64,000 nt of DNA, from assembly GCF_020880975.1 (NCBI RefSeq), contig NZ_JAJIWP010000001.1:744001-808000 (forward strand), in the 5' to 3' direction. The notes below the pieces were generated by a model, which saw nothing but the letters and a program-made list of their open reading frames with translations, was not told where the DNA came from and did not search any database. This document shows positions 9,392 through 18,026 of this stretch, piece after piece. How positions within the stretch are numbered: the first letter of the stretch is position 1; each line of letters opens with the position of its first letter. This stretch comes from Mucilaginibacter sp. UR6-1 (GTDB taxonomy: Bacteria; Bacteroidota; Bacteroidia; Sphingobacteriales; Sphingobacteriaceae). The position numbers and the translations under genes are program-made.

Positions 9392-10081
9392 ATGCAGAAA
9401 CTGGTTTTGCTTCGCCATGGCGAAAGTGTTTTTAATCAAGAGAACAGGTTTACAGGGTGGACAGATGTTGACCTGTCCGAAGAAGGGTACGCGCAGGCCC
9501 GCCGTGCCGGACAATTGTTAGCCAAACATGGTTATAATTTTGATGCCGGATATACATCAGTATTAAAACGGTCTATCAAAACACTCCATATTGTTTTGGA
9601 GGAGCTGGATCATTTATGGATACCGGTTACCAAATCGTGGCGGTTAAACGAGCGCTTTTATGGTGCCTTGCAAGGGCTGAACAAAGAAGAAACCATTGCC
9701 AAATATGGTGAAGAGCAGGTGCATAAATGGCGCCGCGACCCTAATGAACATCCGCCTGCAATAACAAAAGATGATGAGCGTTATCCCGGTCACGATATCA
9801 GGTATAAAAACCTGACAGGCCGTGAATTGCCTTTAACCGAAAACCTGAGCGAAACCATGGAAAGGGTATTGCCATTTTGGGGGGAGGTGATCGTTCACGC
9901 CATGCGCGAAAGTAAGCAGGTGATCATCTGTGCGCACGGTAACAGTTTGCGGGCGCTAATTAAATATATCGACCTGATGAGTGATGAAGAGGTAACCGAT
10001 CTGGAAATACCAACAGCAACGCCATGGGTTTATGAGCTGGATGAAGAGCTTAATCGCATCAGGCATTATTACCTGGAATAA
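9392..10081 (+). CDS. gpmA: 2,3-bisphosphoglycerate-dependent phosphoglycerate mutase
   Basis: A 229-residue enzyme interconverting 3- and 2-phosphoglycerate in glycolysis/gluconeogenesis. The phosphohistidine H9 is in the LRHGES motif; the second active-site histidine H182 is in [24 protein letters not shown] supplies the catalytic glutamate near residue 87. These sit at a constant offset of two from E. coli GpmA (H11, E89, H184), and the length is within the expected ~230-250. The 3' end overlaps the convergent small membrane protein gene by 23 bp. Confidence 0.93.
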   Translation: MQKLVLLRHGESVFNQENRFTGWTDVDLSEEGYAQARRAGQLLAKHGYNFDAGYTSVLKRSIKTLHIVLEELDHLWIPVTKSWRLNERFYGALQGLNKEETIAKYGEEQVHKWRRDPNEHPPAITKDDERYPGHDIRYKNLTGRELPLTENLSETMERVLPFWGEVIVHAMRESKQVIICAHGNSLRALIKYIDLMSDEEVTDLEIPTATPWVYELDEELNRIRHYYLE

Positions 10082-10493
10082 GTTTTTCACTACGCATTAA
10101 CCATTCGTAAAAACCCCAGGTTGCCAATGCAGCTAATGGGTACGTTATAATATTTTTCCAGTCATCAGTATGAATAGAAAAATTCCAGTCATCTTTACCA
10201 AAGTATTTACCACTAATTGCGGCTATAAATAAAACTACACAAACGCTAAAAAATTTATTTATTAGCGTTTGTGTATTACGAGTAAACAAATAATATATCA
10301 AAATAAGCCCTAATACTAACCAATTTCTGAGCATTAAGTAATATATGACATATGCACCAATGTATTCAGGGTTTTGTAAAGAATATGATGGATTGATAAT
10401 GATATCGAATATATAATTTATCAAACTTAAAAACACAAAAGCCATCAAACCGGAGGAAATAGCCTTTAAGTGCCGCCTGCTTTGCCAACTCAT
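10059..10493 (-). CDS. Small integral membrane protein of unknown function
   Basis: A 144-residue protein with about four hydrophobic helices (near residues 15-32, 45-68, 78-94 and 115-130). I do not recognise a family. Base composition is clearly more AT-rich than the flanking gpmA and efflux genes, which suggests late acquisition or relaxed selection. It overlaps the gpmA 3' end by 23 bp tail to tail. The ATG at 10493 is the only plausible start. It may be a species-level accessory gene. Confidence 0.6.
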   Translation of the reverse strand: MSWQSRRHLKAISSGLMAFVFLSLINYIFDIIINPSYSLQNPEYIGAYVIYYLMLRNWLVLGLILIYYLFTRNTQTLINKFFSVCVVLFIAAISGKYFGKDDWNFSIHTDDWKNIITYPLAALATWGFYEWLMRSEKLIPGNNA

Positions 10494-10523
10494 AAAATAA
10501 GGTTATAAAAATTAAAGATACAT

Positions 10524-10573
10524 ATAAGCAGCAAGCACGGCAGTAAAAAAATACTGCCGTGCTTGCTGCTTAT
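10524..10573 (-). terminator. 22-bp perfect hairpin spanning the stop codon of the metal-efflux operon
   Basis: Bases 10524-10545 pair perfectly with 10552-10573 around a 6-nt A loop. The TAA stop of the adaptor gene (10570-10572) is inside the 5' arm on the minus strand. A T-rich stretch follows on the minus strand, so it reads as the operon terminator; the long stem may also protect the mRNA 3' end. Confidence 0.8.
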
Positions 10574-11709
10574 TCATCTTCAGCGCTGTTCTTCATCTTC
10601 ATGAGCAGGGAGTAAGCATTTTTGGTAACTAAACGGGTGGTGCTGTCAATACCTGTTCCGTTAATCTCCTCGCGGCCTGCATTAACTTCGCCGGGCATAA
10701 CCTCACTCATGCGGTATGTATTATTGCCGATTTGCTTAAAAACATAATGCTTGTTTTGCCAGCGTACCACGGCGTCCTCATTTACGGTAAGCGCTTTTTT
10801 ATTTTTAACGGCTACTTCGGCATTCATGAACATGCCGGGCAGCAATCTCGCGTCAAATTTTTCAAAATGGCAGTGTACGGTAGCCATACGGTCCTGATCC
10901 AGGTTTTTGCTGATGAGTAATATTTCGGCTTCATACTTTTTTTCAGGATGATCATTAGTGTAAGCTATCACCCGCTGGCCGATGCGCAACTGGTTTACAT
11001 CCTTTTCAAAAACATTTAGCGCAAGGTGAATATCCTTTGGGTTCACCAGTTCAAAAAGCACGTCGGTAGGTGAGGTGTACTTGCCAATATTTACGTTTAC
11101 TTTAGCCACGAAACCATCAATAGGCGATAATATATTTACACTTTTTGAGATATTGCCCGGCGTTAAACGCAAGGGGTTGATGCCGATAAGGTTGAGCTTT
11201 TGTGCAAGTGCCTGCATATTAATACGCTGGCCTTCCATTTCGGTTTTACTTTGCTGTAATACCTTATCACTGCTGGCTTTGCTGGCGTTAAGCTCAAGTT
11301 GGCGCTTATATTCGGCACTTGAAAACAGGAATTTCTCTTTAGCCGAAAGATAATCCTGCTGTAGCTGGATGAATTGCATATCCTCAAGTACGCCAAGCAC
11401 CTGCCCGCGTTTTACATGAACACCGGGCAGCAGTTCAGTGCTTTTTAAGTATCCGCCCAAAGGGAAACTTACACTTATAGTGCTTTGCGGCGGTACATCA
11501 ATGCTGCCTTGCAAGGTAAGTTCGCCGCTTATGTTTTCTGGTTGTGGCGTGCCGGTTTCAATACCTGCGTTCTTAATTTGCTCGGGTGTTAGTTTTACTA
11601 TGGTGGTATCAGCAACAGGTTCTTCCTGTTGTTTTTCGGTATTCTTATCATTGCCGCAGGCGCTGATAAGCAAAGCGGCAAAACTTAATATCGGGATGTA
11701 TCTTTTCAT
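10570..11709 (-). CDS. Efflux RND periplasmic adaptor lipoprotein (CusB/CzcB-like)
   Basis: A 379-residue membrane-fusion protein. The N-terminal signal ends in a lipobox (LLISAC, lipidated C18), so it is anchored to a membrane by lipid. Beta-barrel, lipoyl (~75-110 and 190-225) and alpha-hairpin (~110-190) regions follow the HlyD/CusB order, with a membrane-proximal part at the C-terminus. It bridges the inner-membrane pump and the outer-membrane channel. The gene is 11 bp downstream of the pump/outer-membrane fusion gene and is last in the operon. Its stop codon is within the terminator hairpin. No metal-binding methionine motif of the CusB type stands out, which agrees with a divalent-cation pump. 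Confidence 0.88.
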   Translation of the reverse strand: MKRYIPILSFAALLISACGNDKNTEKQQEEPVADTTIVKLTPEQIKNAGIETGTPQPENISGELTLQGSIDVPPQSTISVSFPLGGYLKSTELLPGVHVKRGQVLGVLEDMQFIQLQQDYLSAKEKFLFSSAEYKRQLELNASKASSDKVLQQSKTEMEGQRINMQALAQKLNLIGINPLRLTPGNISKSVNILSPIDGFVAKVNVNIGKYTSPTDVLFELVNPKDIHLALNVFEKDVNQLRIGQRVIAYTNDHPEKKYEAEILLISKNLDQDRMATVHCHFEKFDARLLPGMFMNAEVAVKNKKALTVNEDAVVRWQNKHYVFKQIGNNTYRMSEVMPGEVNAGREEINGTGIDSTTRLVTKNAYSLLMKMKNSAEDE

Positions 11710-11720
11710 AATGTGTGATG

Positions 11721-14700
11721 CTATAGGTTATTTACTTTTTGCGCCTGTATAACCGCCTGGTTATAATTGTTAAGCGCATCAAGGTATTCGCTTTTTATGT
11801 TGATCGCCTGGTCTATCAGTATTACCCATTGCAGGTAATTAATTTCACCGCCCACAAATTGCTTATCGGCAGTGGTAATAATAGTATCGGCATTTTTAAG
11901 TCCGGTAGCTTCAAAGTAATTTAAACCGGCAGCATATTTGGCTACTTGCTTAGCCACGTTTTCTTGCTCGGTTTTAAGTTGTAGTTGAGCCAGTTGGGTG
12001 TGTTTTTGCAATATTTGCCACTCAACCTTTGCTGCAGATGCTTTTGCCGACTGCGCGCCGAAGAACAACGGTACACTGATGCCCGCGCTTACATAATTAA
12101 AGCGTCTGCCGGTGCCAAAGTAAGTTTCCCGGCCTTGCACTATCTGGCTGCCTGTAATACTTTGGTTATTATATCCCACAAAAAACTCAGGTAATAAACG
12201 GGCTTTCTCCATTTTCCAGCGCCATTTTGCTGCTTCGCTCTGATGATCCAGGAGTTGTAGCTGAGGCAGATCATCCACATTACTATTATTATTTGCCAGG
12301 GGCAGCCTCAAGGTATCCGCTGATGGTACATAACGAACGCTATCACCCAGCCATGTGTTTAACTGGTTAAGCACAATATCCATATCAACATTCAGCATGC
12401 GTAACTGGTTGGCTATCTGCTGCCGATGGGTTTCGGCAGTTGTTTTTTCGAGAATATCAGCTTCGCCTACCTTAAAACGCAGGTTTGTCTTTTTCTCAAA
12501 AAGGGCATATAGGCTATCGGCATATTGTAATAACTTTTGCTTTTGGCGGAGCAATACCCATTCATAATATAAACGCCTTACACTGCTTTTTACATCCTGC
12601 TTGGTTATGGCGGTTTGCGCCTGCGCGCTTAAATAATTTTCATTCAAAGCCCGCCGCTGGTTACTGTACACCGTAGGGAAACTCATGGACTGGCTTACCG
12701 TAAATTTAGTATCATTTAAAATGCTGTTTATTTGACCATATTCACCGCCAAGTTGTGTTTTGGGCAGATCAAAGGATGTTTTCTTCCTGATCTGCTCCGC
12801 CTTTTCGTTAAGCATAGCGCTCTGAGCCTGCAAATTCTTTTGCAGCGCCGTGTTCACTGCCTCGCTAAGGCTTACAGGTGCCGGGGATTGTTGTGCATCA
12901 GCCTGTGTAACCGTTATCAAAAACAGAATGATGGTTGCAACAACACTTTTATTTATAGCACGCTTTTTTTCAAACAGCAAATACAAGGCTGGCAACACAA
13001 ATAAGGTAAGCATGGTAGCGGTGATCAGGCCGCCTATAACAACAGTAGCCAAAGGGCGCTGAACCTCGGCGCCTGCACCGTTGCTTAATGCCATGGGCAA
13101 GAAGCCTAACGAGGCCACGGCGGCGGTCATTAACACGGGGCGCAGCCTGTTGCGTGTACCTGTTTTAACCAGTTCGAGCATATCGGTAATGCGGCCTTCT
13201 TTTTTAATGCGGTTAAACTCAGAGATGAGCACAATGCCGTTCAGCACCGCCACGCCGAACAAGGCTATAAAACCCACACCGGCAGATATACTGAATGGCA
13301 TTCCCCTTAATGCCAGCGCAAACACGCCACCAATAGCCGAAAGTGGAATGGCCGTATATATAAGCGCGCCTTCTTTTACCGATGAAAATGCAAAATACAG
13401 CATAATAAATATCAGCAGCAGTGCAACAGGTACGGCTATGCTGAGCCGTTTTTTAGCCTGGGTAAGGTTTTCAAAAGCGCCACCATAAACAATGGTATAC
13501 CCCGGCTCAAGCTTAACTTTGGCATTTACCTTTTGCTGTAGTTCTTCAACTATGGATTGTACATCACGCCCTCTAACGTTAAAGCCTACACTTATGCGGC
13601 GACGTGTATTTTCACGCTGTATTTGGTTGGGGCCTTCAACCTCATCAACATTGGCTAATTGGTAAAGCGGGATCTGGCTGCCGTTAGGTGTAGTTATCGT
13701 TAGGTTGCGTACGTCTTCAATGCTTTTACGTTTTTCGCTGCCTACACGTACCACCAGGTCGAAACGCTTTTCGCCCTCATAAATTTGCCCTGCGGAGGCA
13801 CCTGCAAAGGCTGAGTTTACCGTACGGTTTATTTCGCTGATGTTTAGACCGTACTTGGCAATCTCAGCGCGATTATATTTAATTACAACCTGCGGCATTC
13901 CGGTCACTTTCTCCACATACCAGTCGGCGGTACCATCTACGGTTTTGCTGATGCTGCCAATCTGCTCGGCATAACGGGAAAGGGTATTCAGGTCTTCACC
14001 AAAGATCTTGCAAACCACATCCTGCTTGGCACCGGTCATTAACTCATTAAAACGCATTTGCACCGGGAACTGAAAGCTCTGTGTTACGCCGGGTATAGCA
14101 TTTTGTACCACTGCCGACATTTTTGAGGCCAGCTCCTGAAAGCTTGACGCGCTTGTCCATTCGCCTTTTGGTTTTAATACAATGATCATGTCGCCGCCTT
14201 CAATAGGCATCGGGTCGGTAGGTATTTCGGCAGCACCAATACGAGAAACGATCTTTTCTATTTCCGGAAAATTATCCTTTAATAAGGTTGAGATCTGGTT
14301 AAAGCTTTTTATGGTCGTGCTTAGGTTAGTACCCACCAGTAACCGTGTTTCTACCGCGAAATCACCTTCTTCCAATTGTGGGATGAATTCGCCACCCATC
14401 CTCGAAAATATGAATACGGCTATGGCGAACAGTGCGAAAGCTATTGCTACGATAGTTTTACGTATCGTAAGCGCTTGGTTAAGCAAACGTTGATAAACGT
14501 TTTCAATACGTGTCATCACCCTGTCGGCCAGGTTGGGTTGATGGCTGATCTTTTTGCTGATGAATACTGAGCTGATCATCGGCACATAGGTAAGCGAGAG
14601 TATGAACGCGCCCAATATGGCAAAAGCCACGGTTTGCGCCATGGGCTTAAACATTTTGCCTTCGATACCAGTGAGTGATAATATAGGCAGGTAAACGATC

Positions 14701-16073
14701 AGGATAATGATCTGCCCGAAAACAGCGGCATTCATCATCCGCGATGCCGAACCGGTAACCTCCTCATTCAGTTCCTGCTGGGTTAGCTGGTTGGTATTCT
14801 GATATTTTTTAGAGAAATGCAGGTGATGCAGTATAGCCTCTACTATAATTACGGCACCATCTACTATCAACCCAAAATCAAGTGCGCCAAGGCTCATCAG
14901 GTTGCCGCTTACGCCAAAGGTGTTCATCATAATAATGGCAAACAACATGGATAACGGTATTACCGAAGCCACAATCAAACCGGCCCGCAGGTTACCTAAA
15001 AATATAACCAGCACAAATATTACTATCAAAGCACCTTCCATCAGGTTATGCTCCACGGTGCCAATGGCGTTGTTCACCATTTTTGTGCGGTCTAAAAAAG
15101 GCTCTATTTCAACTCCTTCGGGCAGTGTTTTCTTTATTTCTTCGATGCGTTGCTTTACGTTCTTGACAACATCAGATGAGTTTTCGCCTTTCAGCATCAT
15201 CACGATAGCCCCGGTAACTTCACCAATCGGATGATAGGTTAACGCGCCATACCGTGTTGCCGAGCCCAGCTTAACCTCCGCAATATTTTTTATCAGCAGG
15301 GGAGTACCGGCTGCTGTTGTTTTTACCACGATGTTCTCGATATCAGCAATACTGCCCGCCAAACCCTCGCTGCGGATGTATAATACGGTAGGCCCTTTTT
15401 CGATATACGCGCCGCCGGTGTTCTGGTTATTGTTTTGCAGGGCATTAAACACATCTGAGATACTTAAACCCATTGATTTTAACTGCATAGGATTAACCGC
15501 TACCTCGTATTGTTTAAGCTCGCCGCCAAAGGTGGATACATCGGCTACGCCTTTTGTGCCTAATAACTGGCGGCGTACTATCCAGTCCTGAATAGTACGG
15601 AGATCGGCCAGGGAGTATTTGTCTTCATAACCTGCTTTGGGGCGTAATACGTACTGGTATATTTCGCCAAGCCCGGTTGATACAGGTGCCAGTTCGGGTT
15701 TGTTGGCGTTCTCGTTGATTTCTATCTGTTGCAGCCGTTCAGTAACCTGCTGGCGCGCCCAGTAAATGTCTACACCATCCTCAAATACTACGGATATAAG
15801 CGACAAGCCGAACCTTGAAAGGCTGCGGCTTTCTTTTAAACGCGGAATATTGCTGAGCGCCTGCTCAATTGGAAAAGTAATAAGGCGCTCTACATCCTGC
15901 GCGCCCAATGATGGCGCCGTGGTGATGATCTGTACCTGATCATTAGTAATATCGGGTACGGCATCAATAGGCAAGCGGCTAACTTCAAACACACCATAGA
16001 TAACCCATAGCGCTATGAATATGCCAATTGCCAGTTTGTTTTTAACTGAAAATTGAATGATTTTATTAAGCAT
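11721..16073 (-). CDS. CzcA/CusA heavy-metal RND pump fused to a TolC-like outer-membrane factor
   Basis: A 1450-residue polypeptide. Residues 1 to ~1035 are a complete RND heavy-metal exporter with twelve membrane helices. Helix 4 carries D399, D405 and E412 (LDFGLIVDGAVIIVEA), the spacing of the Asp-Asp-Glu set of CzcA pumps for Co/Zn/Cd. A hydrophobic, signal-peptide-like segment (~1039-1060, ending TQADAQQ) follows, then an outer-membrane efflux domain of TolC/CusC type (~1065-1450). Each part alone has a normal length. Such fusions are known in Bacteroidota; how one chain reaches both membranes is not obvious, and cleavage after ADA is a plausible inference. The operon order is small exported protein, this gene, adaptor lipoprotein. 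The ATG at 16073 is well placed. Confidence 0.92.
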   Translation of the reverse strand: MLNKIIQFSVKNKLAIGIFIALWVIYGVFEVSRLPIDAVPDITNDQVQIITTAPSLGAQDVERLITFPIEQALSNIPRLKESRSLSRFGLSLISVVFEDGVDIYWARQQVTERLQQIEINENANKPELAPVSTGLGEIYQYVLRPKAGYEDKYSLADLRTIQDWIVRRQLLGTKGVADVSTFGGELKQYEVAVNPMQLKSMGLSISDVFNALQNNNQNTGGAYIEKGPTVLYIRSEGLAGSIADIENIVVKTTAAGTPLLIKNIAEVKLGSATRYGALTYHPIGEVTGAIVMMLKGENSSDVVKNVKQRIEEIKKTLPEGVEIEPFLDRTKMVNNAIGTVEHNLMEGALIVIFVLVIFLGNLRAGLIVASVIPLSMLFAIIMMNTFGVSGNLMSLGALDFGLIVDGAVIIVEAILHHLHFSKKYQNTNQLTQQELNEEVTGSASRMMNAAVFGQIIILIVYLPILSLTGIEGKMFKPMAQTVAFAILGAFILSLTYVPMISSVFISKKISHQPNLADRVMTRIENVYQRLLNQALTIRKTIVAIAFALFAIAVFIFSRMGGEFIPQLEEGDFAVETRLLVGTNLSTTIKSFNQISTLLKDNFPEIEKIVSRIGAAEIPTDPMPIEGGDMIIVLKPKGEWTSASSFQELASKMSAVVQNAIPGVTQSFQFPVQMRFNELMTGAKQDVVCKIFGEDLNTLSRYAEQIGSISKTVDGTADWYVEKVTGMPQVVIKYNRAEIAKYGLNISEINRTVNSAFAGASAGQIYEGEKRFDLVVRVGSEKRKSIEDVRNLTITTPNGSQIPLYQLANVDEVEGPNQIQRENTRRRISVGFNVRGRDVQSIVEELQQKVNAKVKLEPGYTIVYGGAFENLTQAKKRLSIAVPVALLLIFIMLYFAFSSVKEGALIYTAIPLSAIGGVFALALRGMPFSISAGVGFIALFGVAVLNGIVLISEFNRIKKEGRITDMLELVKTGTRNRLRPVLMTAAVASLGFLPMALSNGAGAEVQRPLATVVIGGLITATMLTLFVLPALYLLFEKKRAINKSVVATIILFLITVTQADAQQSPAPVSLSEAVNTALQKNLQAQSAMLNEKAEQIRKKTSFDLPKTQLGGEYGQINSILNDTKFTVSQSMSFPTVYSNQRRALNENYLSAQAQTAITKQDVKSSVRRLYYEWVLLRQKQKLLQYADSLYALFEKKTNLRFKVGEADILEKTTAETHRQQIANQLRMLNVDMDIVLNQLNTWLGDSVRYVPSADTLRLPLANNNSNVDDLPQLQLLDHQSEAAKWRWKMEKARLLPEFFVGYNNQSITGSQIVQGRETYFGTGRRFNYVSAGISVPLFFGAQSAKASAAKVEWQILQKHTQLAQLQLKTEQENVAKQVAKYAAGLNYFEATGLKNADTIITTADKQFVGGEINYLQWVILIDQAINIKSEYLDALNNYNQAVIQAQKVNNL

Positions 16074-16185
16074 GATTTGCCTGTTAAATGATACAGAACA
16101 GTATTAAACAATAGCGTGTAAGCGTATACATTAAGTGTACGCTGCTAATTATTTGATACCGGTTTAAAAAATAAATAAAGGCAAA

Positions 16186-16566
16186 TCAGGCACAGGGCGG
16201 ACGGAACAGTGCAGATAAGGCAGGATCAGGAATAAAGCCCTGCCTGTATAAAGAGTATGGTTTATTTAATGTTTCAATATAATTTTTAATGGTGATGCTG
16301 CGCACAACAGGCAGAAAGAAAACATGAGTAACATGCACATCCAGCTTTTTAAAGGGGAGCTGCATATCGCGATCATTGTCATTGTCGTTCAAATCATCGC
16401 CCCAATAGTGCATGGATAGGAATTCCATCAAACTAACACTTTTATCACGTTGCTTATGCTCTGCAAAATGCTCAAATAAAATGGGCAGCTTAAAAAGCTG
16501 GTGCAGCTCGGTAGTATCGGCGGCAATAAGCAATAGCAATATGTAAACGTAGAGTTTGTTCACCAT
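16186..16566 (-). CDS. Small exported protein at the head of the metal-efflux operon, function unknown
   Basis: A 126-residue protein with a hydrophobic N-terminal segment (residues 4-15) that looks like a signal sequence or anchor. The body is rich in possible metal ligands: HFAEHK, SMHYWGDD, the acidic stretch DDLNDNDNDRD, DVHVTH and a C-terminal PPCA. It is followed after 112 bp by the pump fusion and by the adaptor. I recall similar small proteins in front of Bacteroidota CzcA-type operons but know no assigned function. A periplasmic metal-binding or sensing role is inference from composition and context. A 20-bp palindrome overlaps its start codon. Confidence 0.7.
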   Translation of the reverse strand: MVNKLYVYILLLLIAADTTELHQLFKLPILFEHFAEHKQRDKSVSLMEFLSMHYWGDDLNDNDNDRDMQLPFKKLDVHVTHVFFLPVVRSITIKNYIETLNKPYSLYRQGFIPDPALSALFRPPCA

Positions 16567-16581
16567 TACAAATGTAATGGT
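16562..16581. promoter_or_regulatory. 20-bp palindrome overlapping the start codon of the metal-efflux operon
   Basis: Two perfect 9-bp arms, ACCATTACA and TGTAATGGT, flank a 2-bp centre. The site covers the ATG of the first operon gene (16564-16566). Its size and AT-rich symmetry suit a dimeric metal-responsive repressor; alternatively the RNA could fold and hide the start codon. Confidence 0.55.
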
Positions 16582-16672
16582 TAAAGGCGCTTATGCCAAA
16601 CCTTAAATAAGGCCTGTTTGTAACAAAAGAAAAATTATTCTATAAATTCTATGTAGTTAGTAGAATATATTC

Positions 16673-16680
16673 TATATTTG
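16673..16680 (+). promoter_or_regulatory. -7 promoter element (TATATTTG) before the SAM riboswitch
   Basis: TATATTTG matches the Bacteroidota TAnnTTTG -7 consensus and lies 20 bp before the first aptamer base, so transcription would begin just upstream of the riboswitch. No clear -33 TTTG at the usual distance. Confidence 0.6.
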
Positions 16681-16700
16681 CATTGTTGTTCTTTTAAATA

Positions 16701-16805
16701 CTTATCCAGAAAGACGGAGGGAAAGGCCCTATGACGTCTTAGCAACCTGTACTTATATGGTATAAGGTGCTAATTCCTGCCCGGTAACATGCCGGGATAG
16801 ATAAG
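16701..16805 (+). ncRNA. SAM-I (S-box) riboswitch
   Basis: The aptamer has the S-box core in order: CTTATC at 16701-16706 pairing with GATAAG at 16800-16805 (P1), the AGACGGAGGGA and GGCCCTATGA segments of the kink-turn/P2 region, TTAGCAACCTG, then AAGGTGCTAATTCCTGC and a CCCGG/CCGGG P4 hairpin. SAM-I riboswitches turn genes off when S-adenosylmethionine is plentiful. Downstream, TCCCGG (16831-16836) can pair with CCGGGA of P4 (16792-16797), and GGATAAG (16835-16841) can pair with the 5' P1 strand; both could form the switching structure. No GC-rich terminator with T run is seen, so control may be on translation. Confidence 0.92.
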
Positions 16806-16880
16806 ATGGTGTTATGTTTCATACGCACTTTCCCGGATAAGTTAACTGTTTAAAAAAATTAATTTATAAAGGATTTATAT

Positions 16881-18017
16881 ATGAGCATTTACTTTGATAA
16901 CGCCGCAACAACCCGTATTGACGGAGAAGTATTTAACCACATCACTCCGTACCTTATTGATAATTTTGGCAATCCTTCATCAGCCCATCAGCATGGGCGC
17001 GCAGCAAAGCAAGCTATTGAGCAATCGCGCGAAACCATAGCCGGTTTAATTAATGCCAGCCCAACCGAGATCATTTTCACCAGCGGCGGCACAGAGGCCG
17101 ATAATACAGCCATATTATCAGGAGTACGTTTGCAAAACATCAAACATGTAATAACTACTCCGTTTGAGCATCATGCGGTATTAAATACGCTTAAAGCATT
17201 ACAATCGGCAGGAGAAATAGAATTAAGCTACATTAATATTGATGACTCCGGCAATCTTGACCACGACCATCTGGAGTATTTGCTGCAAAGTAAAGGCCGC
17301 GCTTTGGTATCGGTTATGCATGCCAATAATGAGATAGGCAACATCAATAATATTGAGCTTATATCTGAGCAATGTTGTAGGCACAATGCTATATTTCATA
17401 CTGATACCGTGCAAACCATGGGGCATTACAGGCACGATCTTAAAGCGCTTGGTGCACATTTTATAGCGGCATCGGCACATAAGTTTCATGGCCCTAAAGG
17501 CATAGGTTTTTTATACTGCCGCGATGGTGTGAGCCTGGAGAAACTGATACACGGTGGCTCGCAGGAGCGGCGCTTACGTGCCGGTACCGAAAACATACCA
17601 GGTATAGTAGGTTTGGCAAAAGCGCTTGAGGTAGCCTACAGCCATATTGATGCGCATGCCGACTATGTACAATCACTTAAAAGCAGCATGATACATAAGC
17701 TGACCGAGCTGGTACCGGGTGTACAATTTAACGGTAACTCAGCCAGCGCTGATAAAAGCCTGTATACTGTATTGAGTGCCGCCTTCCCTTTAAATTTTGC
17801 TAATGGTAACCTAATCGGGTATCTGGATGATAACAACATCTCTGTTTCGGGTGGCAGTGCCTGTTCAGCGGGTTCGGCGTCGCATGTGCTGCAGGCTATC
17901 GCGGCCGATCCGTCAAAACAAACCATCAGGTTCTCGTTCAGTAAATACAATACCATAGCAGAGGTTGAGCATACCGTTAACCTGCTGGCCGCGGTGCGCA
18001 ATACGCTTGCGGCATAA
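16881..18017 (+). CDS. Cysteine desulfurase (IscS/NifS family)
   Basis: A 378-residue PLP enzyme that takes sulfur from cysteine as a persulfide, leaving alanine. The PLP lysine is K201 in SAHKFHGPKG and the catalytic cysteine is C328 in GGSACSAGSASHVL; the HTDTVQTMGH stretch holds the PLP-stacking region. The long loop around C328 resembles IscS-type enzymes. No ISC or SUF scaffold genes are adjacent. The gene is preceded by a SAM-I riboswitch and followed nine bases after its stop by tRNA-Cys, so the unit seems tied to cysteine/methionine status. A role in tRNA thiolation or Fe-S supply is open. Confidence 0.9.
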   Translation: MSIYFDNAATTRIDGEVFNHITPYLIDNFGNPSSAHQHGRAAKQAIEQSRETIAGLINASPTEIIFTSGGTEADNTAILSGVRLQNIKHVITTPFEHHAVLNTLKALQSAGEIELSYINIDDSGNLDHDHLEYLLQSKGRALVSVMHANNEIGNINNIELISEQCCRHNAIFHTDTVQTMGHYRHDLKALGAHFIAASAHKFHGPKGIGFLYCRDGVSLEKLIHGGSQERRLRAGTENIPGIVGLAKALEVAYSHIDAHADYVQSLKSSMIHKLTELVPGVQFNGNSASADKSLYTVLSAAFPLNFANGNLIGYLDDNNISVSGGSACSAGSASHVLQAIAADPSKQTIRFSFSKYNTIAEVEHTVNLLAAVRNTLAA

Positions 18018-18026
18018 TAATAAAAT

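Noticed and set aside
12355..15591. Many plus-strand frames opposite the efflux gene
   Set aside because: All are antisense to the 1450-residue pump/outer-membrane fusion and show no signal, motif or coding bias of their own.
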